Position numbers and translations under genes: made by a program. Below the pieces are notes generated by a model. That model made no database searches and had not been told where the DNA came from. It saw only the letters and a list, made by a program, of their open reading frames with translations. 64,000 nt of DNA. Origin: Lucinisca nassula. Lineage: Eukaryota; Mollusca; Bivalvia; Lucinida; Lucinidae. Where the stretch lies: positions 64,624,587 to 64,688,586 of the forward strand of contig OY757019.1 in the NCBI GenBank assembly GCA_963580285.1, given 5' to 3'. This document shows, in pieces, positions 44,228-55,403 of this stretch (positions are counted from its first letter, which is position 1; the number at the start of each line of letters is the position of its first letter).

Positions 44228-44470
44228 TTGTTTGTTTGATTTGAGGTTTAACGTCCCATCAACACTGTAAAGGTCATCTTGGAGACGTTGCTTCCATTTT
44301 ATGGGACTTCTACCCGATGAAATGACATCTCAAGCCCTGTCGCCCGATGTCTAAGCGGTCTATCAGCTTGATAGCTCTAAAAAAAACAGACCCGCCAATC
44401 GCGGCTTGAAGTAATATATCGGCTGCATAAAGCTTCCACTCAGAGCTGAAACTGGCCACACGAGTACTGA
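44228..44470 (+). repeat. MR1 copy with internal deletions
   Basis: gaggtttaacgtcccatcaa to cccgatg, then a rearranged inner part (taagcggtctatcag), followed by an inverted 3' piece (cccgccaatcgcggcttgaa). Confidence 0.7.
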
Positions 44471-44639
44471 TAGACAGAAAAATGAAAAATCCGTCAAGGT
44501 TTGTTTACATTGCTCTTCAAAATTAATGTATTGATTTTACAATAACAATAATGAGCAAATTCTTTCCTTTAAGGATAGACGCCTGTTTCTTATTTAAGCC
44601 TTACATTTGGTTTTTTCGCATTGTAAATCATTTTACACC

Positions 44640-44760
44640 AGGGGATTCCCCCGCGATATGGCAAGCAAACAAATATTTTATTCTATTGCATCCCCTCTCG
44701 GTGGGGCCGACAGTGTGGGATAGGGTTGTTCCAGAACCCTCATTGTGAATACTACTCAAC
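44640..44760 (-). repeat. right terminal inverted repeat of Polinton copy 2
   Basis: ggcaagcaaacaaatatttt, ctattgcatcccctctcggt, then gttccagaaccctcattgtg and aatactactc are the inverse of the left end. About 95 bp present in the left end are missing after gtggggccga. Confidence 0.75.
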
Positions 44761-44764
44761 GACG

Positions 44765-44880
44765 AGACGCATAAAACCCCTGTTGGTTTCACTGGGCGGC
44801 ACGGATTGAGATGTCATTTTATCTTAATGTCAGTAAAATCCCCACAAAATTGGATGATAAACCTCAAAGCAAACAAACAA
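44765..44880 (-). repeat. MR1 fragment
   Basis: Inverse of the MR1 5' part (cactgggcggcacggattga ... aaaattggatga). It directly adjoins the Polinton right end and is followed by a (CAAA)n run. Confidence 0.7.
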
Positions 44881-45849
44881 ACAAACTGACAGAAAAGCAG
44901 AAATATTGGTCAATTAATGTCTGTTATTGGTCACTTTTGTAACTCATGTAGGTATTGACTATGTTATGCTCGGCCAATCAATTTTGCTTTTTCTAAGTAG
45001 TTTAGGTTTATATCTACAGCCATATGTTTACAACACGACTGTTAAAACTGTAGATTACCATGTTGCAACTGCGCCCTCAGAAGCGGTTGGTTTAGATAGT
45101 CTGACCCAGAAAAACATGTACATTTTGCAATTCCAGACTTGAGAAATAAAGCTCAAACTGAGGTCCTTATAGCCTGGAATGATGAACGATGTCTCTTCCA
45201 TGCAATTAAGTCAGACTTTTTTTCAGATGAAGATATTGTTATGATTCAAATATGATGTTTTATTAGAAACGTGTTTAACATACACGTTCTTGGAGCTTTT
45301 TTCTTTGTGTACGTGCATTGTGGGTTTATCAGTAGGCGGTAAGATTCGTTAGTTTTCCTTAACTGTCCTATCTTGAGTCGCTCTCTGACTATTTCTTCGG
45401 TTAAGTCACTGGATGAGTCCTTGAAACTATTTCGAATAAATAATTATTTAGCAGAGGCATGCTTTCAACAAATCTACAACATACGGGCTTTTTACTCCTT
45501 TGCAGTCTTGGCATCCACCGATACACCAAAGAAGAAAGAACAGTTCTGGGGGAAATAATTCTTCAGGGCACCCATTAGAGGACTGGTTGGTAAACGTACA
45601 CGCACCTAATGAACAGCGTGTTGTTTAATTCTGATGCATCTTTTACATTACAGCGGCATCGGCATAGTAGATTCTTTTGCAATATGGCCTGAGACGCCAT
45701 TTCATCTTAATGTCGAGTACAAGTCTCACAGAATCGGAAAGAACGTTTTCGAAATGATCTTAATAGCATAAACAAATAAAGCAGGTTCAGGTATCTTCCG
45801 CCATCACAAACATTCATACACTGGGACCTGTGATACAGAAAGTTGGTCC
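44881..45849. other. mostly unassigned; MR1 remnant at 45690-45780
   Basis: 45690-45780 (acgccatttcatcttaatgt, cgttttcgaaatgatct) is a diverged MR1 5' part. The open frames at 44927 and 45373 have no motif. Confidence 0.45.
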
Positions 45850-46870
45850 CAATCTCTCACCAAAGACGTAAACGTAGCTACACTATCCTCAGCACCTTCA
45901 GCTGTGGAAATGATTGAATCGGGAAAGGGAATTCCAATCTCTAATGGTCTGAGCTATGAAAGATTCTTTGCAAATATCAGTTCTGGCAGTAGGGGTCTGA
46001 AACGCCAGTGAATGGTGATTTCCTCAGCGGCTAGCTAGGGGACAAGGCCAGATGTTGAAATGCTGGCCGCACCCTTTAGACCTAAATATAACAGCATGAC
46101 TCCTTTTCTTGAGAGACTCCAGTCTTAATTTTCCTAGTATTCTAGTCATACACCCAGCTTCAAAGCAACAATTGCTTGTTATCGAGTAACTCCTTTTTTA
46201 ACCATTTGAATTTGTGCATTGGGTCCCAGATAAAACTACCGTATTCCTAGATTTGCCGAAGACGCCCTTAATATGCTGCCTCTTTTACATATTGAGGATA
46301 CTGACGAACAAAATTAGGAAATCAAGCGTTCTATTTGCCTAAGTATACATGTTGTTAATGTGTGTATTCAATCTCCAAACGTGTGTGATTCTCAGACCAA
46401 GGTGTTAATTGGAAACCGCATTCTCGAGGGCCGTTTCCTCGAAGAAGTGTAAGAAACCTTACTTTCATTGGTTCTCTTTCTAGTCATCTTTAACGGGCTG
46501 TAATCGCATGTCCGATTTCGTGCCCAACAACCTAATCTATCTATATCATCCGGAAGGTTTACCGAGTCCTCTGTTTCTCTAATTTCCCGGTTGCAAACAC
46601 AGTCGTCTTATTTCTGATTCAATGCCAGTGGGAATATCACTATTGTGCAAGGAGAATAACAGTGGACCAAGAACAGTCAATTGTGGGACCACCCCGAAGA
46701 TTAACCTTTAGCAACAAATCGCTGTTTTCTTTAGCAAAGAAAGAAATGTGTATATTTGAGAGTGTTTCCCCTAATGCCGTAGCCAAATTATTTGGATTTC
46801 ATGTAATGGGTGGTGTCAAAAGCCTTCTCAAAGTCAAGAATAAATGTATCCACTTGTGTGTCCACTGACC
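45850..46870 (-). pseudogene. LINE reverse transcriptase remnant
   Basis: On the minus strand near 46850-46780 the frame reads VDTFILDFEKAFDTTHY, the reverse-transcriptase block with its first catalytic aspartate. It continues as GYGIRGNTLKYTHFFL. Near 46690-46600 it reads PQLTVLGPLLFSLHNSDIPT, a decayed form of the next conserved block. The C-terminal end near 45900-46030 (ITIHWRFRPLLPE, LRPLEIGIPF) is recognisable from the satellite copies at 56.6 and 59.4 kb. Many stops. The Jockey/CR1-like clade assignment is tentative. Confidence 0.75.
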
Positions 46871-46959
46871 CGGGATTAGTATCACATTCAAAACAACTAG
46901 GACATTTGCATTTCTAAGACTTAATGTGGCTTTTGCATCCGAGCAGACAAAGGGATTTG

Positions 46960-47110
46960 TAGGATGAAAGCCTACACATTAATAATGTATTTACGGTAGG
47001 GATCTTTTACCTGCACAGGGCATGGTTCTCCCTGCATAGGGGTGGGGGGGGGGGGGGGGGGGGCTCCAGTTAACGTCCCGATCCGAAGAATGGTGAATTC
47101 TGTGGCATTC
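46960..47110 (-). mobile_element. SINE-3 3' body fragment
   Basis: Inverse of the SINE-3 body (cacagggcatggttctccct, ccagttaacgtcccgatccg, gtggcattcatc) with a G(20)-type run at 47042-47062. The tRNA-like head is absent. It splits the LINE remnants on either side. Confidence 0.6.
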
Positions 47111-47470
47111 ATCTGCCAGCCTAGCCAGGTTATCTTGTAGAATGAGACAGTCATAAGAATATACAGGACGTAGTCATCAGCAACAACGGATAGATGACTT
47201 GATAAGACTCACGGAGATCATTAATGAACACCGAGTAAAGGAACGGTTCAAGTACCGACTCTTGAGGTACACCAGACAAAACAGGGAATGAGACTTTAAA
47301 TAGCTTTCGCTTGGAAATTTAGCACAAGTTACTTGTTGCGGGCGCCGAGAGAACGATGCTCTATTCTACCTTTGAGTGGATCATCCTATTATGAAGAAGT
47401 TTTAATGATACAAATTTCCTTTCTCCTACGGATAGGCAGCGACTTAGGTCCGTTTTGCCCTTTTATCTTC
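47111..47470 (-). pseudogene. second LINE reverse transcriptase fragment
   Basis: On the minus strand near 47290-47230 the frame reads LSGVPQESVLEPFLYSVFIN, then DLRE, a clear reverse-transcriptase block. Downstream comes the catalytic region in another frame (LLLMTTSCIF in place of an intact DD motif). It is a different copy from the one at 46.7 kb, because the same domain is present twice. Confidence 0.75.
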
Positions 47471-47971
47471 TGGTAACGTCTGCTATTGACTCAATGTTCG
47501 TGTTAAAAAAGTCGAAGGTAAGGACAGCGGAAAGAAATAAACAGATTTGATTGTATATCGAAAGGGAACATAATACATTCTTTCATAGAGCTTGCCAGGA
47601 AATAAAAGGTTAAAAAACATCGTAGCCCAGGTGTCAGCTGTAAAGTTTACTAGGGGTAAGTCGATGGACCTCCTTTAGCACCAGCTTTTACAAAACGCTT
47701 AGCACATATTAATTAGTGTAGTCATAGGATTGCAAAGTCAAAGAACAATGCTGTTCCTGAGTATACTGTATTAGTGTGCCAGTAAATATGGAAACTTGTA
47801 TAATAGCCAAAGAATCCAAAAGTTTATTTTAGTTACATATATATAAACAAGACTAGCAATCTTGTGCTATGACAACCAGGAAACGAAAAACAGCAGAACA
47901 GATACATCTGCTTTCCCATTGGAGGTTAACCTTATTCCAAGTCAGCTAGCTAACATTTTTACAAAAGTGAA
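47471..47971. other. no recognised feature
   Basis: No motif, inverted end or repeat match was seen. Confidence 0.4.
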
Positions 47972-48110
47972 AACAAGCGTGATAGCTCAGTGTTAGTACA
48001 CTTGCCTATGATGCAACAGACTCACGGTTCGATTCCCGGCAGCGGTAAAAAAAATGCGGTGTCCGAACATGCTCAACTGGCATCATTTGCAAGTGTGAAG
48101 GTAAAATGAT
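47972..48110 (+). mobile_element. SINE-3, 5' part
   Basis: gcgtgatagctcagtgttag (A box), ggttcgattcccgg (B box) and gcggtgtccgaacatgctca. The 3' body is missing. Confidence 0.8.
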
Positions 48111-48159
48111 TTCTACCGTAGTCATAAGATTACATTATTTCCCTTCTGCGTCCCCAGCT

Positions 48160-48395
48160 GGAGTATGGGACCCTATAAAAAAGGAACACTCATAAGGTTG
48201 AAATGGCTTGGCAACCCCTTAAAAAAAGACTTTCAGTGGCACGTCTTTGTCTTTTCTACAAGATAGTCAAGGGCTTTGTGGCTGTGTCCCTTCTTGATTA
48301 TATCCAGATCTGTACTCATAGGATTTCTCTACGACATTTCGTCAAATTTATACTGGCAAGGCTATATATAAGTATTCCTTCTTTACACTGAAAAA
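48160..48395 (+). pseudogene. LINE ORF2 C-terminal fragment
   Basis: The plus frame reads WQPLKKRLSVARLCLFYKIV, then KGFVAVSLLDYIQ and THRISLRH, the typical end of a non-LTR retrotransposon ORF2 after the reverse transcriptase. It ends with an in-frame stop at 48389. Nothing upstream belongs to it. Confidence 0.8.
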
Positions 48396-49894
48396 GGCAA
48401 AACAATGAATGTTCTTATTCATTTGACACTCCTATGACATGAAAGTAGAATTGTGCAATCAGATGAATGAACTTTTATAAATAACAACAAAGGTTAAGGT
48501 CTTTTCTAGACCTTCGTCCTGAATACTACGGATTAAGTCATTTTATTTTCGCCGCCTCTGATACTTCTGGGCTGATTGAACGAAATTTCACATGGAGTCC
48601 CCGAGATGGGGAAATAAAGTTGTTCATAAGAAAGATCTGGGTCTCATGATTAAGATGGCCACAATAACCATATCCGTAAAAATATGCAAAACTTCTTTTT
48701 AGAAAGCTTGAAACTTGGTATGCTGCATTGGGAGACTGTAACCCTACCGGATGTGTTGTCAAAGTGGTTCACCACGTCAAGATCAAATGCATTGGAAAGG
48801 AAATGTGGCATTTTTCCTAAGTTACTTTTCTAAAAAGAACATCAAGACACGCAGTTTCATTTTCACTTCATTGCAGCTGGTATTAAGTGTCGTTTCCCAT
48901 TGCTTCAACATATTATTTCTATTTCAAATGCAATCACTTAAGCAAATTTGATGTTTTTAAAAGTAAATGAAATACTGCTCAAATAATCATCATAGAGCGT
49001 AATCAGCCCTAAGACGTAAAGTAATGCACTTTAAGAGCCTCTATAAAAGCTGTTAAACTGTTTCTATAGGCACTTTTATACCAAAGAACATCAGATTTAG
49101 TCCCACCTAATTAACGGTACCACCCGATTAATAAATGTGCCACGAATTATTTTGTTTTTGTTTGTTATTCTACATTTAACGAACCGCATTTTTCATATGA
49201 AATGTTTCATAAAAAAGTTGAAGAAAAAGTTGAAATATTCATTCGCAGCTGTAACGTTTATTGATAAAACGGGAGAATCAAATGCTAGGCGGGCCGTTTC
49301 AGCTTTTTTAAAAGCTTTCCTTGTTACATTATAAATTACAAGGACTTGTGTCAAAAATATAAAGAAGTTGTTGTGAAAGCAAAATATGAGGGTTGATTCT
49401 ATTAGTTCATGGAGGTTTAAAATATAAGGTAATATACTCTTTTAAAAACATAGTTCTCATCAAGCTGTCAGATCTTATTATGATAAGCTGAAATCATAAA
49501 GGCGAGATGCAGAGGTGTAAATTGTCAACCATTATAGATAAACGTATGCACATGTATGTAATCAGACAGGACAGTCGTCGGCAGTCGTGAGCGGACGACA
49601 AAGGCGACCTTAGTGGAAAGGGGAAGCGTCTCCCACTGCCCAAATTGCCCTGGTGAGAAGTGGTCAGTGAATATAACATAAAAAAAAAACTAAAAAATAA
49701 TCTGATAATCAAGGCAGGTGCCTACCGTATCCAGCGCTCGCAACCATCGCCCGTCCGTCATAATGTACCTGTGGTCGATTTTCACCGAGCTGGGAAAATA
49801 CATAAAGAAAACACGCCTATACAAATGCATTGTAAACTTAACCGCAGAAAAAAACGAAACTTTTACGTTGAAAAAGTGTGATATTTTTTCTTAT
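48396..49894. other. no recognised feature
   Basis: AT-rich, unique-looking. The frames at 48538, 48751, 49137, 49494 and 49660 are short and without motifs. Confidence 0.45.
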
Positions 49895-50610
49895 TCTGCT
49901 TAAAATATAGATTTTGCCGCCTCGTTGAGGTGGTTCTAACAAGTACCCTCAATAAATACTTTAGAGCAGAAATAAAAAAAATAAAAGTTAACCCCTGTAA
50001 ACTCCAGTTTTACTATACTGAGAGGCAAAAGTAAGTATACAAGTTACTGAATGCCGATTTGTGTCCCAATGTCTCCCTCTCTACATAAATAAGAACAACC
50101 ACTTCCGCATAATTTTCAGCATTTTCGTAAAAATTGATTAAAGGATAATGAAATTGCATCACCTGAAATGAACAGGGGGTCTGATCCAATATTTTGTCTT
50201 GAGTAGCTTCCCTTTAAACATGTGTTCGAATAAGGGTTATTCAATAAATGATTTTTCATGAATCAAATTCAAACAAGGGCAACTGATTGGCAAGAATATG
50301 TCGCATATTAAAATTAAACACTAGGTAAAGTGCAACATCAATTCTCCAAGAAAATGGCATTTTCGCCTTTGACGTTATTCCTTTGATTAAATGCATTATG
50401 TTTCTATTGGATTTGTATTGGTTATTTACTTTTCATTGTGCTATTTTAGAGGTTTTACTATGGAGAAAGCATAAAGATGCCGAGAAAAACAATAATTATG
50501 CGAAAGTTTCAAGACAGCAAAATAAGATCCGGTATTCAAAATCAAAAACTGTATACTTTATTGCCTCTGAGTATATATATAAGTGGGGTTCAAGGGGGTC
50601 AAAATTATAA
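49895..50610. mobile_element. foldback P element interrupted by TIR-1
   Basis: ttgccgcctcgttgaggtgg ... ttctaacaagtaccctc and taaactccagttttactata lie to the left; tatataagtggggttcaagg lies to the right of the TIR-1 copy. Joined, they match the 15.7 kb element, which proves the nesting. Confidence 0.75.
50014..50575 (-). mobile_element. TIR-1 element, copy 4, internally deleted
   Basis: Ends tatactgagaggcaaaagta and tttattgcctctgagtata. Only 562 bp, so about 350 bp of the interior is lost relative to the other copies. Confidence 0.85.
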
Positions 50611-51059
50611 AGGCCTGTTTTCGTGATGAGTCCCGGACTCAGATCCTAACTGTAATTTAGATCACGCGCATTTTCCATTGCTCAACATCTGCATTGGATA
50701 AAGAGATAAATGTTACAATTAAGTGAAATTCAGCCACGAAACATCGGAAAATGCATTACTTACCGTTACTTTATTTTTAACCAATCCAAAAATCGAGACT
50801 AATATCTTTAAGTAAGTCAAAGGGTAGCTAATACAGATACGCCGAATAAAACCACTAGAAAGGGTTATCCTTTGGAAGTCATTGTTGCTATTACTGCTTT
50901 AATCTGTCAAACCCGGAAGTGTCCAAATCTAGTTACGTACGAACACAAGTGTCTTTCCTTCTGTAAACATCCTGACTAGTTCAGATTTTAAAGCTGACTC
51001 ACTGTTTTAGTCAATGCTCTGACGTCACATAAAGAAGAGTAAATAACATATACAGTGTT
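50611..51059. other. mostly unassigned; retrozyme scrap at 50860
   Basis: actagaaagggttatcctttggaag at 50857-50881 equals part of a retrozyme family-1 unit. The rest has no recognised feature. Confidence 0.45.
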
Positions 51060-51355
51060 GACAGGGACATTAAACCTCAAATCAATTCGAGGTTCAACGT
51101 CCCCGTCAACGCTGTATAGGTCATTTTGGAGACGTTGCTTCAAATTTTGTGGGACTTTTATGAAATGGCATCTCAAGCCCTGCCGCCCAATGAAACCAAT
51201 AGGATTTATAAGCATGGACGTTCCGACTTGCACCGGCTCGCCCGGCAGGCTAAGATACTCTAAGCTGTTTACCAGTACTCGCGTGTGGTCGGTTTCAGCT
51301 CTGCTCGGAAGCATCATGCAGCCAAGCCCCAATGGACTCGGGCCGAAACCTCAAA
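51060..51355 (+). repeat. MR1 copy
   Basis: Near full length, with a short 3' deletion (tcatgcagcc-aagccccaatgg). It is preceded by a short inverted piece of its own 5' end (tgttgacagggacattaaac). Confidence 0.8.
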
Positions 51356-51768
51356 TCAAACATTCCCATTTCGCTGTGCAATTTAAACGAGTTATGCCTG
51401 CTTGAAAGCCACTTCATGAGAAAACCTGCTTTGCGGTCTGCGAACAACAAAGGTGCAGAACAACCTATGCATCTGTGCAATCTCATGTGCACCTTAGCTC
51501 TTGATTATGGGTACTGAGGTAATGGCCAGATACGCCCGACTAGATAGATAGGTACATGCAGATACCTGCTCTGACCGGGCAATAGGTAAGACACTCCACA
51601 GGCCAGTTTGTGGTCACAAACCTCGAGTGAAAGGACATGTGACATGGGTTTGAGTCTGGATTTGAGTCTAGCTTTGATCAATATTTGGCTGCACAGGCAA
51701 ACCTTTACTGAACAAGCATGTTTTGTTATATTTTCCCATGACAAAAAAAAGTCGCACTGTGTGGCATA
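51356..51768. other. no recognised feature
   Basis: Unique-looking sequence between MR1 and TIR-2. Short frames only. Confidence 0.4.
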
Positions 51769-52706
51769 TATACTCAGTCAAAGAAGTTCCTATACGTAAA
51801 ATTGCTTCTGTTACTATAGCTTCTACAGATAAAAACTACACAAAGTTTGTTTTGTTTTGCTAAGAGGACTCATTTTTCAGTGCAAAAGCCCCATTCACTT
51901 TTGTTTTCGTAAACACATCATCGTAGACTATTGCTTTAAAGATCCAAGGGGTCACTGTGTCATTTTCACAGAGAAAATCATTAAAACATGCTATGATTTA
52001 ACATCACACAATTTTCCTGTACCCTACCTTTCTAAAATTTGATACATGTTACAATTCTTTAGATACCATTTGCGACTATTCACAAAAAATTGGAACTTAA
52101 GTTGCATCAGCTACGAGAAACGGGCTATCACATATTGACCTCCAATTCTTAGAAGTTGTGTGCAAATGCTGCTTTCAACGGGAACTCCATAGAAAATCGC
52201 AACCGCTAATGCTACATACTACATGAATTTTCTGTATTTTGTAGCATCATGATGAACAGCATTGGTGGAAACAAAGCGTTTTTTGGAAAAAAAAAATGCA
52301 AAAAATGATTGACAGAAATAAAATTTACAGCAGTTCGAAAATTGCTATATTTTTAATTGCAAGGGAGATAATTTGAGAATTTCACAAATTACAACCTCGC
52401 TTATAATGCAAGCTCATGAGATATTGTAAAAGTAAAGTGTTATTCGATGTTCAGAGGATATTGTCTTTCGTCTTAGACAAAAAGAGAATTTCAGCGCATG
52501 TGCAATGTCCATTTGCTACCAAAATCTTTCTAGGCACATATTGCAAGACAACTCTGGAGCAGAAAGGTATGGGCAATTGCAAGTTTGAGCCCTCTTTAGC
52601 TAAACGTCCGATTTACATGTCTACAGCCACATTTAGCTCAATAGCTGCCAGATAGCTATTGAGTTTCACCCAGAAGTTGGTATAGTTACTTTTTTGACTG
52701 AGTATA
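51769..52706 (+). mobile_element. TIR-2 element, best copy
   Basis: tatactcagtcaaagaagtt at 51769 and acttttttgactgagtata ending at 52706 are inverted repeats over about 26 bp with few mismatches. The 938-bp interior has no long frame. It matches 7438-8345 inverted, and partly 52855-53155. Confidence 0.88.
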
Positions 52707-52854
52707 CTATAACTTGGTGTGGAGTGGAGCGGTACACATTGTATACGAATAAGAAAAACAAGAAATATCTTTAAAAAAGATAAACGGAGTAATATATATT
52801 GGAATATTTTGTCGTTCAATAGGAAAAGAACAACTGTTTTGAAATATAAACGAA

Positions 52855-53155
52855 TTCAAAATCAGTTTAAAAAGATATTGTAAACGTAAAGTGTTATCCG
52901 ATATTCAGAGGATATTGTCTTCCATCTTAGACAAAAAGAGATTTTTTGCGCATGCGCAATGACCATTTATTTTCTACCAAAATCTTTCTACGCAATATTG
53001 GCAGACAACTCTGGATAAGAAAGGTATGGGTGCAAGTTTGAGCATTCTCTAGCTAAACGTCCGATTTACATGTCTACAGCAAAATGTAGTTAAATAGCTA
53101 CCAAATATCTAGTGATTTCCACCCGGAAATTGGTATAGTTACTTTTTTGGCTATG
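52855..53155 (+). mobile_element. TIR-2 fragment (3' third)
   Basis: tattgtaaacgtaaagtgtt ... gttacttttttggctatg follows the 3' third of TIR-2 (52425-52695). The terminal inverted repeat is lost. Confidence 0.8.
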
Positions 53156-53530
53156 GCGTGGGATATGTTGCAAAATTCAATAAATAAAATTTATATGCGT
53201 AAAATACATTTAAATGATATATTGAATTATTTGAATGCAAAATCGTTATGTAGGTGCAATATTTTTTTGTTTTAGATGTAAAAACTTTTTATTTTAAATG
53301 CTATATAATTATTTAAATTGAGAAAAATTATTTCAGTTTAATTTTATATTTAAATGATATAAAATGATTCAACTGCATAAACGCGGTTTAATTTTTCAAA
53401 ACACATTTAGATTCACAAAAATCATTTAAATGATATAAACTCATTTTAATGCATAAAAATGGTTTAATTTTCAAAACACATTTAGATTCACAAAAAATCA
53501 TTTAGATGCATAAGCATGCCGGGAAGGTTA
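53156..53530. repeat. AT-rich tract of atttaaatgatat words
   Basis: catttaaatgatat, ttaaatgatataaa and acacatttagattcacaaaa recur several times. No coding potential. Confidence 0.7.
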
Positions 53531-53599
53531 ATAGCGTGACGTAGTCAATCGATACCGAGTACAAGTAATAGCTTTACACATAGATGTTATTATCCATCA

Positions 53600-53800
53600 A
53601 TTGTCTCTTGGTTTTGCTTTGGTTAAGCGACCCTTTCAGGATTATTTCACGTATATTGAGCCGAAAGTTTATTCAGAAGGTGGGTAAACACCGGAGTACC
53701 CGGACCCAAACCACCTGACATTCCGTTGCAGAACTTGGCATCTCACATGTGACCCGAGCCAGACTCGGACCAGTGCGATGTGAAACGGTATCCTGGTCTC
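53600..53800 (-). mobile_element. SINE-5-like repeat, diverged copy
   Basis: Matches 17823-18005 (gaccctttcaggattatttc, ccacctgacattccgttgca, cacatgtgacccgagc) at perhaps 75-80 percent. Confidence 0.5.
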
Positions 53801-53804
53801 GAGG

Positions 53805-54065
53805 TATATAGAGTGGGTGCTCATTTCATAAAAGATGCGCGCAATGAAACAAGATTTATTTAAAGGACTGAATTAGCGTTACTGCTACTGCTGGTAGTAG
53901 TAGCAGTAATGCTGCTGTTACTGTTATCTTCACGTCGAACATCAATGACTAAATCTTATCCTAGTGCGCAGATTTCGCAGATGCGCAGAAGTAAGCTACA
54001 TGGTTCAAAGATACTCTTTTTATGAAAGGCATGAACACTCATGAAAGATACTCTATATACCGTAA
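53805..54065. mobile_element. MITE with tatatagagt ends
   Basis: Starts tatatagagtgggtgctcat and ends with the inverse-like gcatgaacactcatgaaaga, tactctatata. The centre has a small hairpin of ctactgctgg / tagtagtagcag. The ends resemble those of foldback family F. Confidence 0.6.
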
Positions 54066-54104
54066 GACCAAGAGTCCCACAGATGGATAATGACGTCTGT
54101 CTCC

Positions 54105-54385
54105 AAGACTTGATTGTTCGATTTGAGGTTTAACGTCCCCGTCATCACTATTTAGGTAATTTTGGAGACCTTGCTTCCAATTTTGTGGATTTTTTCCGAC
54201 ATTGAGATGACATTACATCTCAAGCCCTGCAGCCCAAAGACCAATAGGGTTTATATGCATTAACGGCCCGACTCGCACCACTCTGCCACTCCTAAGCGCT
54301 GTATGAGTACTCACGTGCGGTCGGTTTCAGCTCTTCGTTAAAACACCATGGAGCCCAATCTATTTCCCCAGCCCCGATGGACGGG
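54105..54385 (+). repeat. MR1 copy, diverged
   Basis: gaggtttaacgtccccgtca to cccgatggacgggg, with about 12 percent visible differences from the 5.5 kb copy. Confidence 0.8.
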
Positions 54386-54501
54386 GTTCTATTACATGCA
54401 CTGAGTATACTTGTTAGCACAAGACATTTCTAACATTCTAACATTCTAATTTCTAATTTCTAACTCCTTACTTCTCAAGCCCTGTCGTTGAAAATATTTG
54501 A

Positions 54502-54555
54502 GGGTCACTGATGAGGCCTAATTGGCCGAAACTAGCGATTCTGTCCAGAAAACCT
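54502..54555 (+). ncRNA. hammerhead motif, core intact, stem III lost
   Basis: CTGATGA at 54508-54514, perfect stem II GGCC/GGCC with loop TAATT, and GAAA at 54528-54531 are intact. The following ctagcgattctgtcc no longer forms the ACTAGCTAGT palindrome, so cleavage is unlikely. Confidence 0.7.
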
Positions 54556-54762
54556 GTACACTCCATGTTTTTCAGTTTTGTAGTGTATTCATTGCTTCCT
54601 AAGAATAACCCTTTTTAGAACATATTTTAACGTCACTGCATCTGGTGTCTGGGAATGTGGGGCGGCGGTAAAAGGTCTCCCTGCCCTACACCATATTGTA
54701 GTTTATATTTTCTTATCCTTTTGGGACCATTGATTTCATTGTAAAATTTTGAAAATATTTGA

Positions 54763-54808
54763 GGGTCACTGATTAGACCTAACTGACCGAAACTAGCTAG
54801 TCTGGCCC
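54763..54808 (+). ncRNA. hammerhead motif, core mutated
   Basis: CTGATTA (54769-54775) replaces CTGATGA. The essential G8 is lost. Stems I and III are kept (TGGCCC, ACTAGCTAGT). Predicted inactive. Confidence 0.8.
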
Positions 54809-55020
54809 AGAAAACCTGTACACTCATTTTTTCCAGTGTTGTAGTGTATTCCTTGCTTCCAAAGGATACCCCTTTCTATAACATATATAACGTCACTACA
54901 GCTGGTATCTTGGAATGTGTGGCGGCCGTAAAAATCTTCGTGCCCTACACCATAGTGTAGTTAATATTTTCTTGTCCTTTGGGATCATTGATTCCATTGT
55001 GAAATTTTGAAAATATGTGA

Positions 55021-55066
55021 GGGTCACTGATGAGGCCTAATTGACCGAAACTAGCTAGTCTGGCCC
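55021..55066 (+). ncRNA. hammerhead ribozyme, type I, best of the array
   Basis: CTGATGA at 55027-55033, GAAA at 55047-55050, stem III ACTAGCTAGT (55050-55059), and a GTC cleavage site with the cut after 55060. Stem I pairs GGGTCA (55021-55026) with TGGCCC (55061-55066), including one G-U pair. Stem II GGCC/GACC has one mismatch. All core bases are intact, so this is the most likely active copy of family 1. Confidence 0.85.
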
Positions 55067-55280
55067 AGAAAACCTGTACACTCCAAGTTTTCCAGTTTTG
55101 TAGTGTATTCCTTGCTTCCAAAGGATAACCCTTTCTAGAACATATTTCACGTCACTACAGCTGGTGTCCGGGAATGTGAGGCGGCCGTCAACAGTCTTCC
55201 TGTCCTACACCATAGTGTAGTTTATATTTTTTTGGTCTTTGGGATCATTGATTCCATTGAGAAATTTTGAAATTATTTGA

Positions 55281-55326
55281 GGGTCACTGATTAGGCCTAA
55301 TTGGCCGAAACTAGTTAGTCTTGTCC
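55281..55326 (+). ncRNA. hammerhead motif, core mutated
   Basis: CTGATTA at 55287-55293, as in the second unit. Stem III is changed to ACTAGTTAGT. Predicted inactive. Confidence 0.75.
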
Positions 55327-55403
55327 GGAACACTGTACACTCAATGTTTATCCAGTTTTGTAGTGTATTCCTTGCTTCCAAAGGATAACCCTTTCTAGAA
55401 CGT

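Larger units (their letters stand above)
33225..44760 (+). mobile_element. Polinton/Maverick-like element, copy 2
   Basis: An element of about 11.5 kb bounded by an inverted terminal region (33225-33640 and 44640-44760, the right one shortened). Gene order: zinc-ribbon (+), PolB (+), gene E (-), gene X (+), gene A (-), gene B tail (+), gene C (-), capsid-like (+), ATPase (+), gene D (+). PolB plus packaging ATPase plus a capsid-like protein between inverted ends defines Polinton or adintovirus-like elements. No retroviral-type integrase or cysteine protease was recognised. All genes are broken and several insertions lie inside. Confidence 0.82.

Noticed and set aside
45020..45145. Possible hammerhead remnant near agtctgacccagaaaaacat
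   Set aside because: Resembles the 3' flank of a family-1 unit, but no CTGATGA or GAAA core precedes it. Too weak to call.
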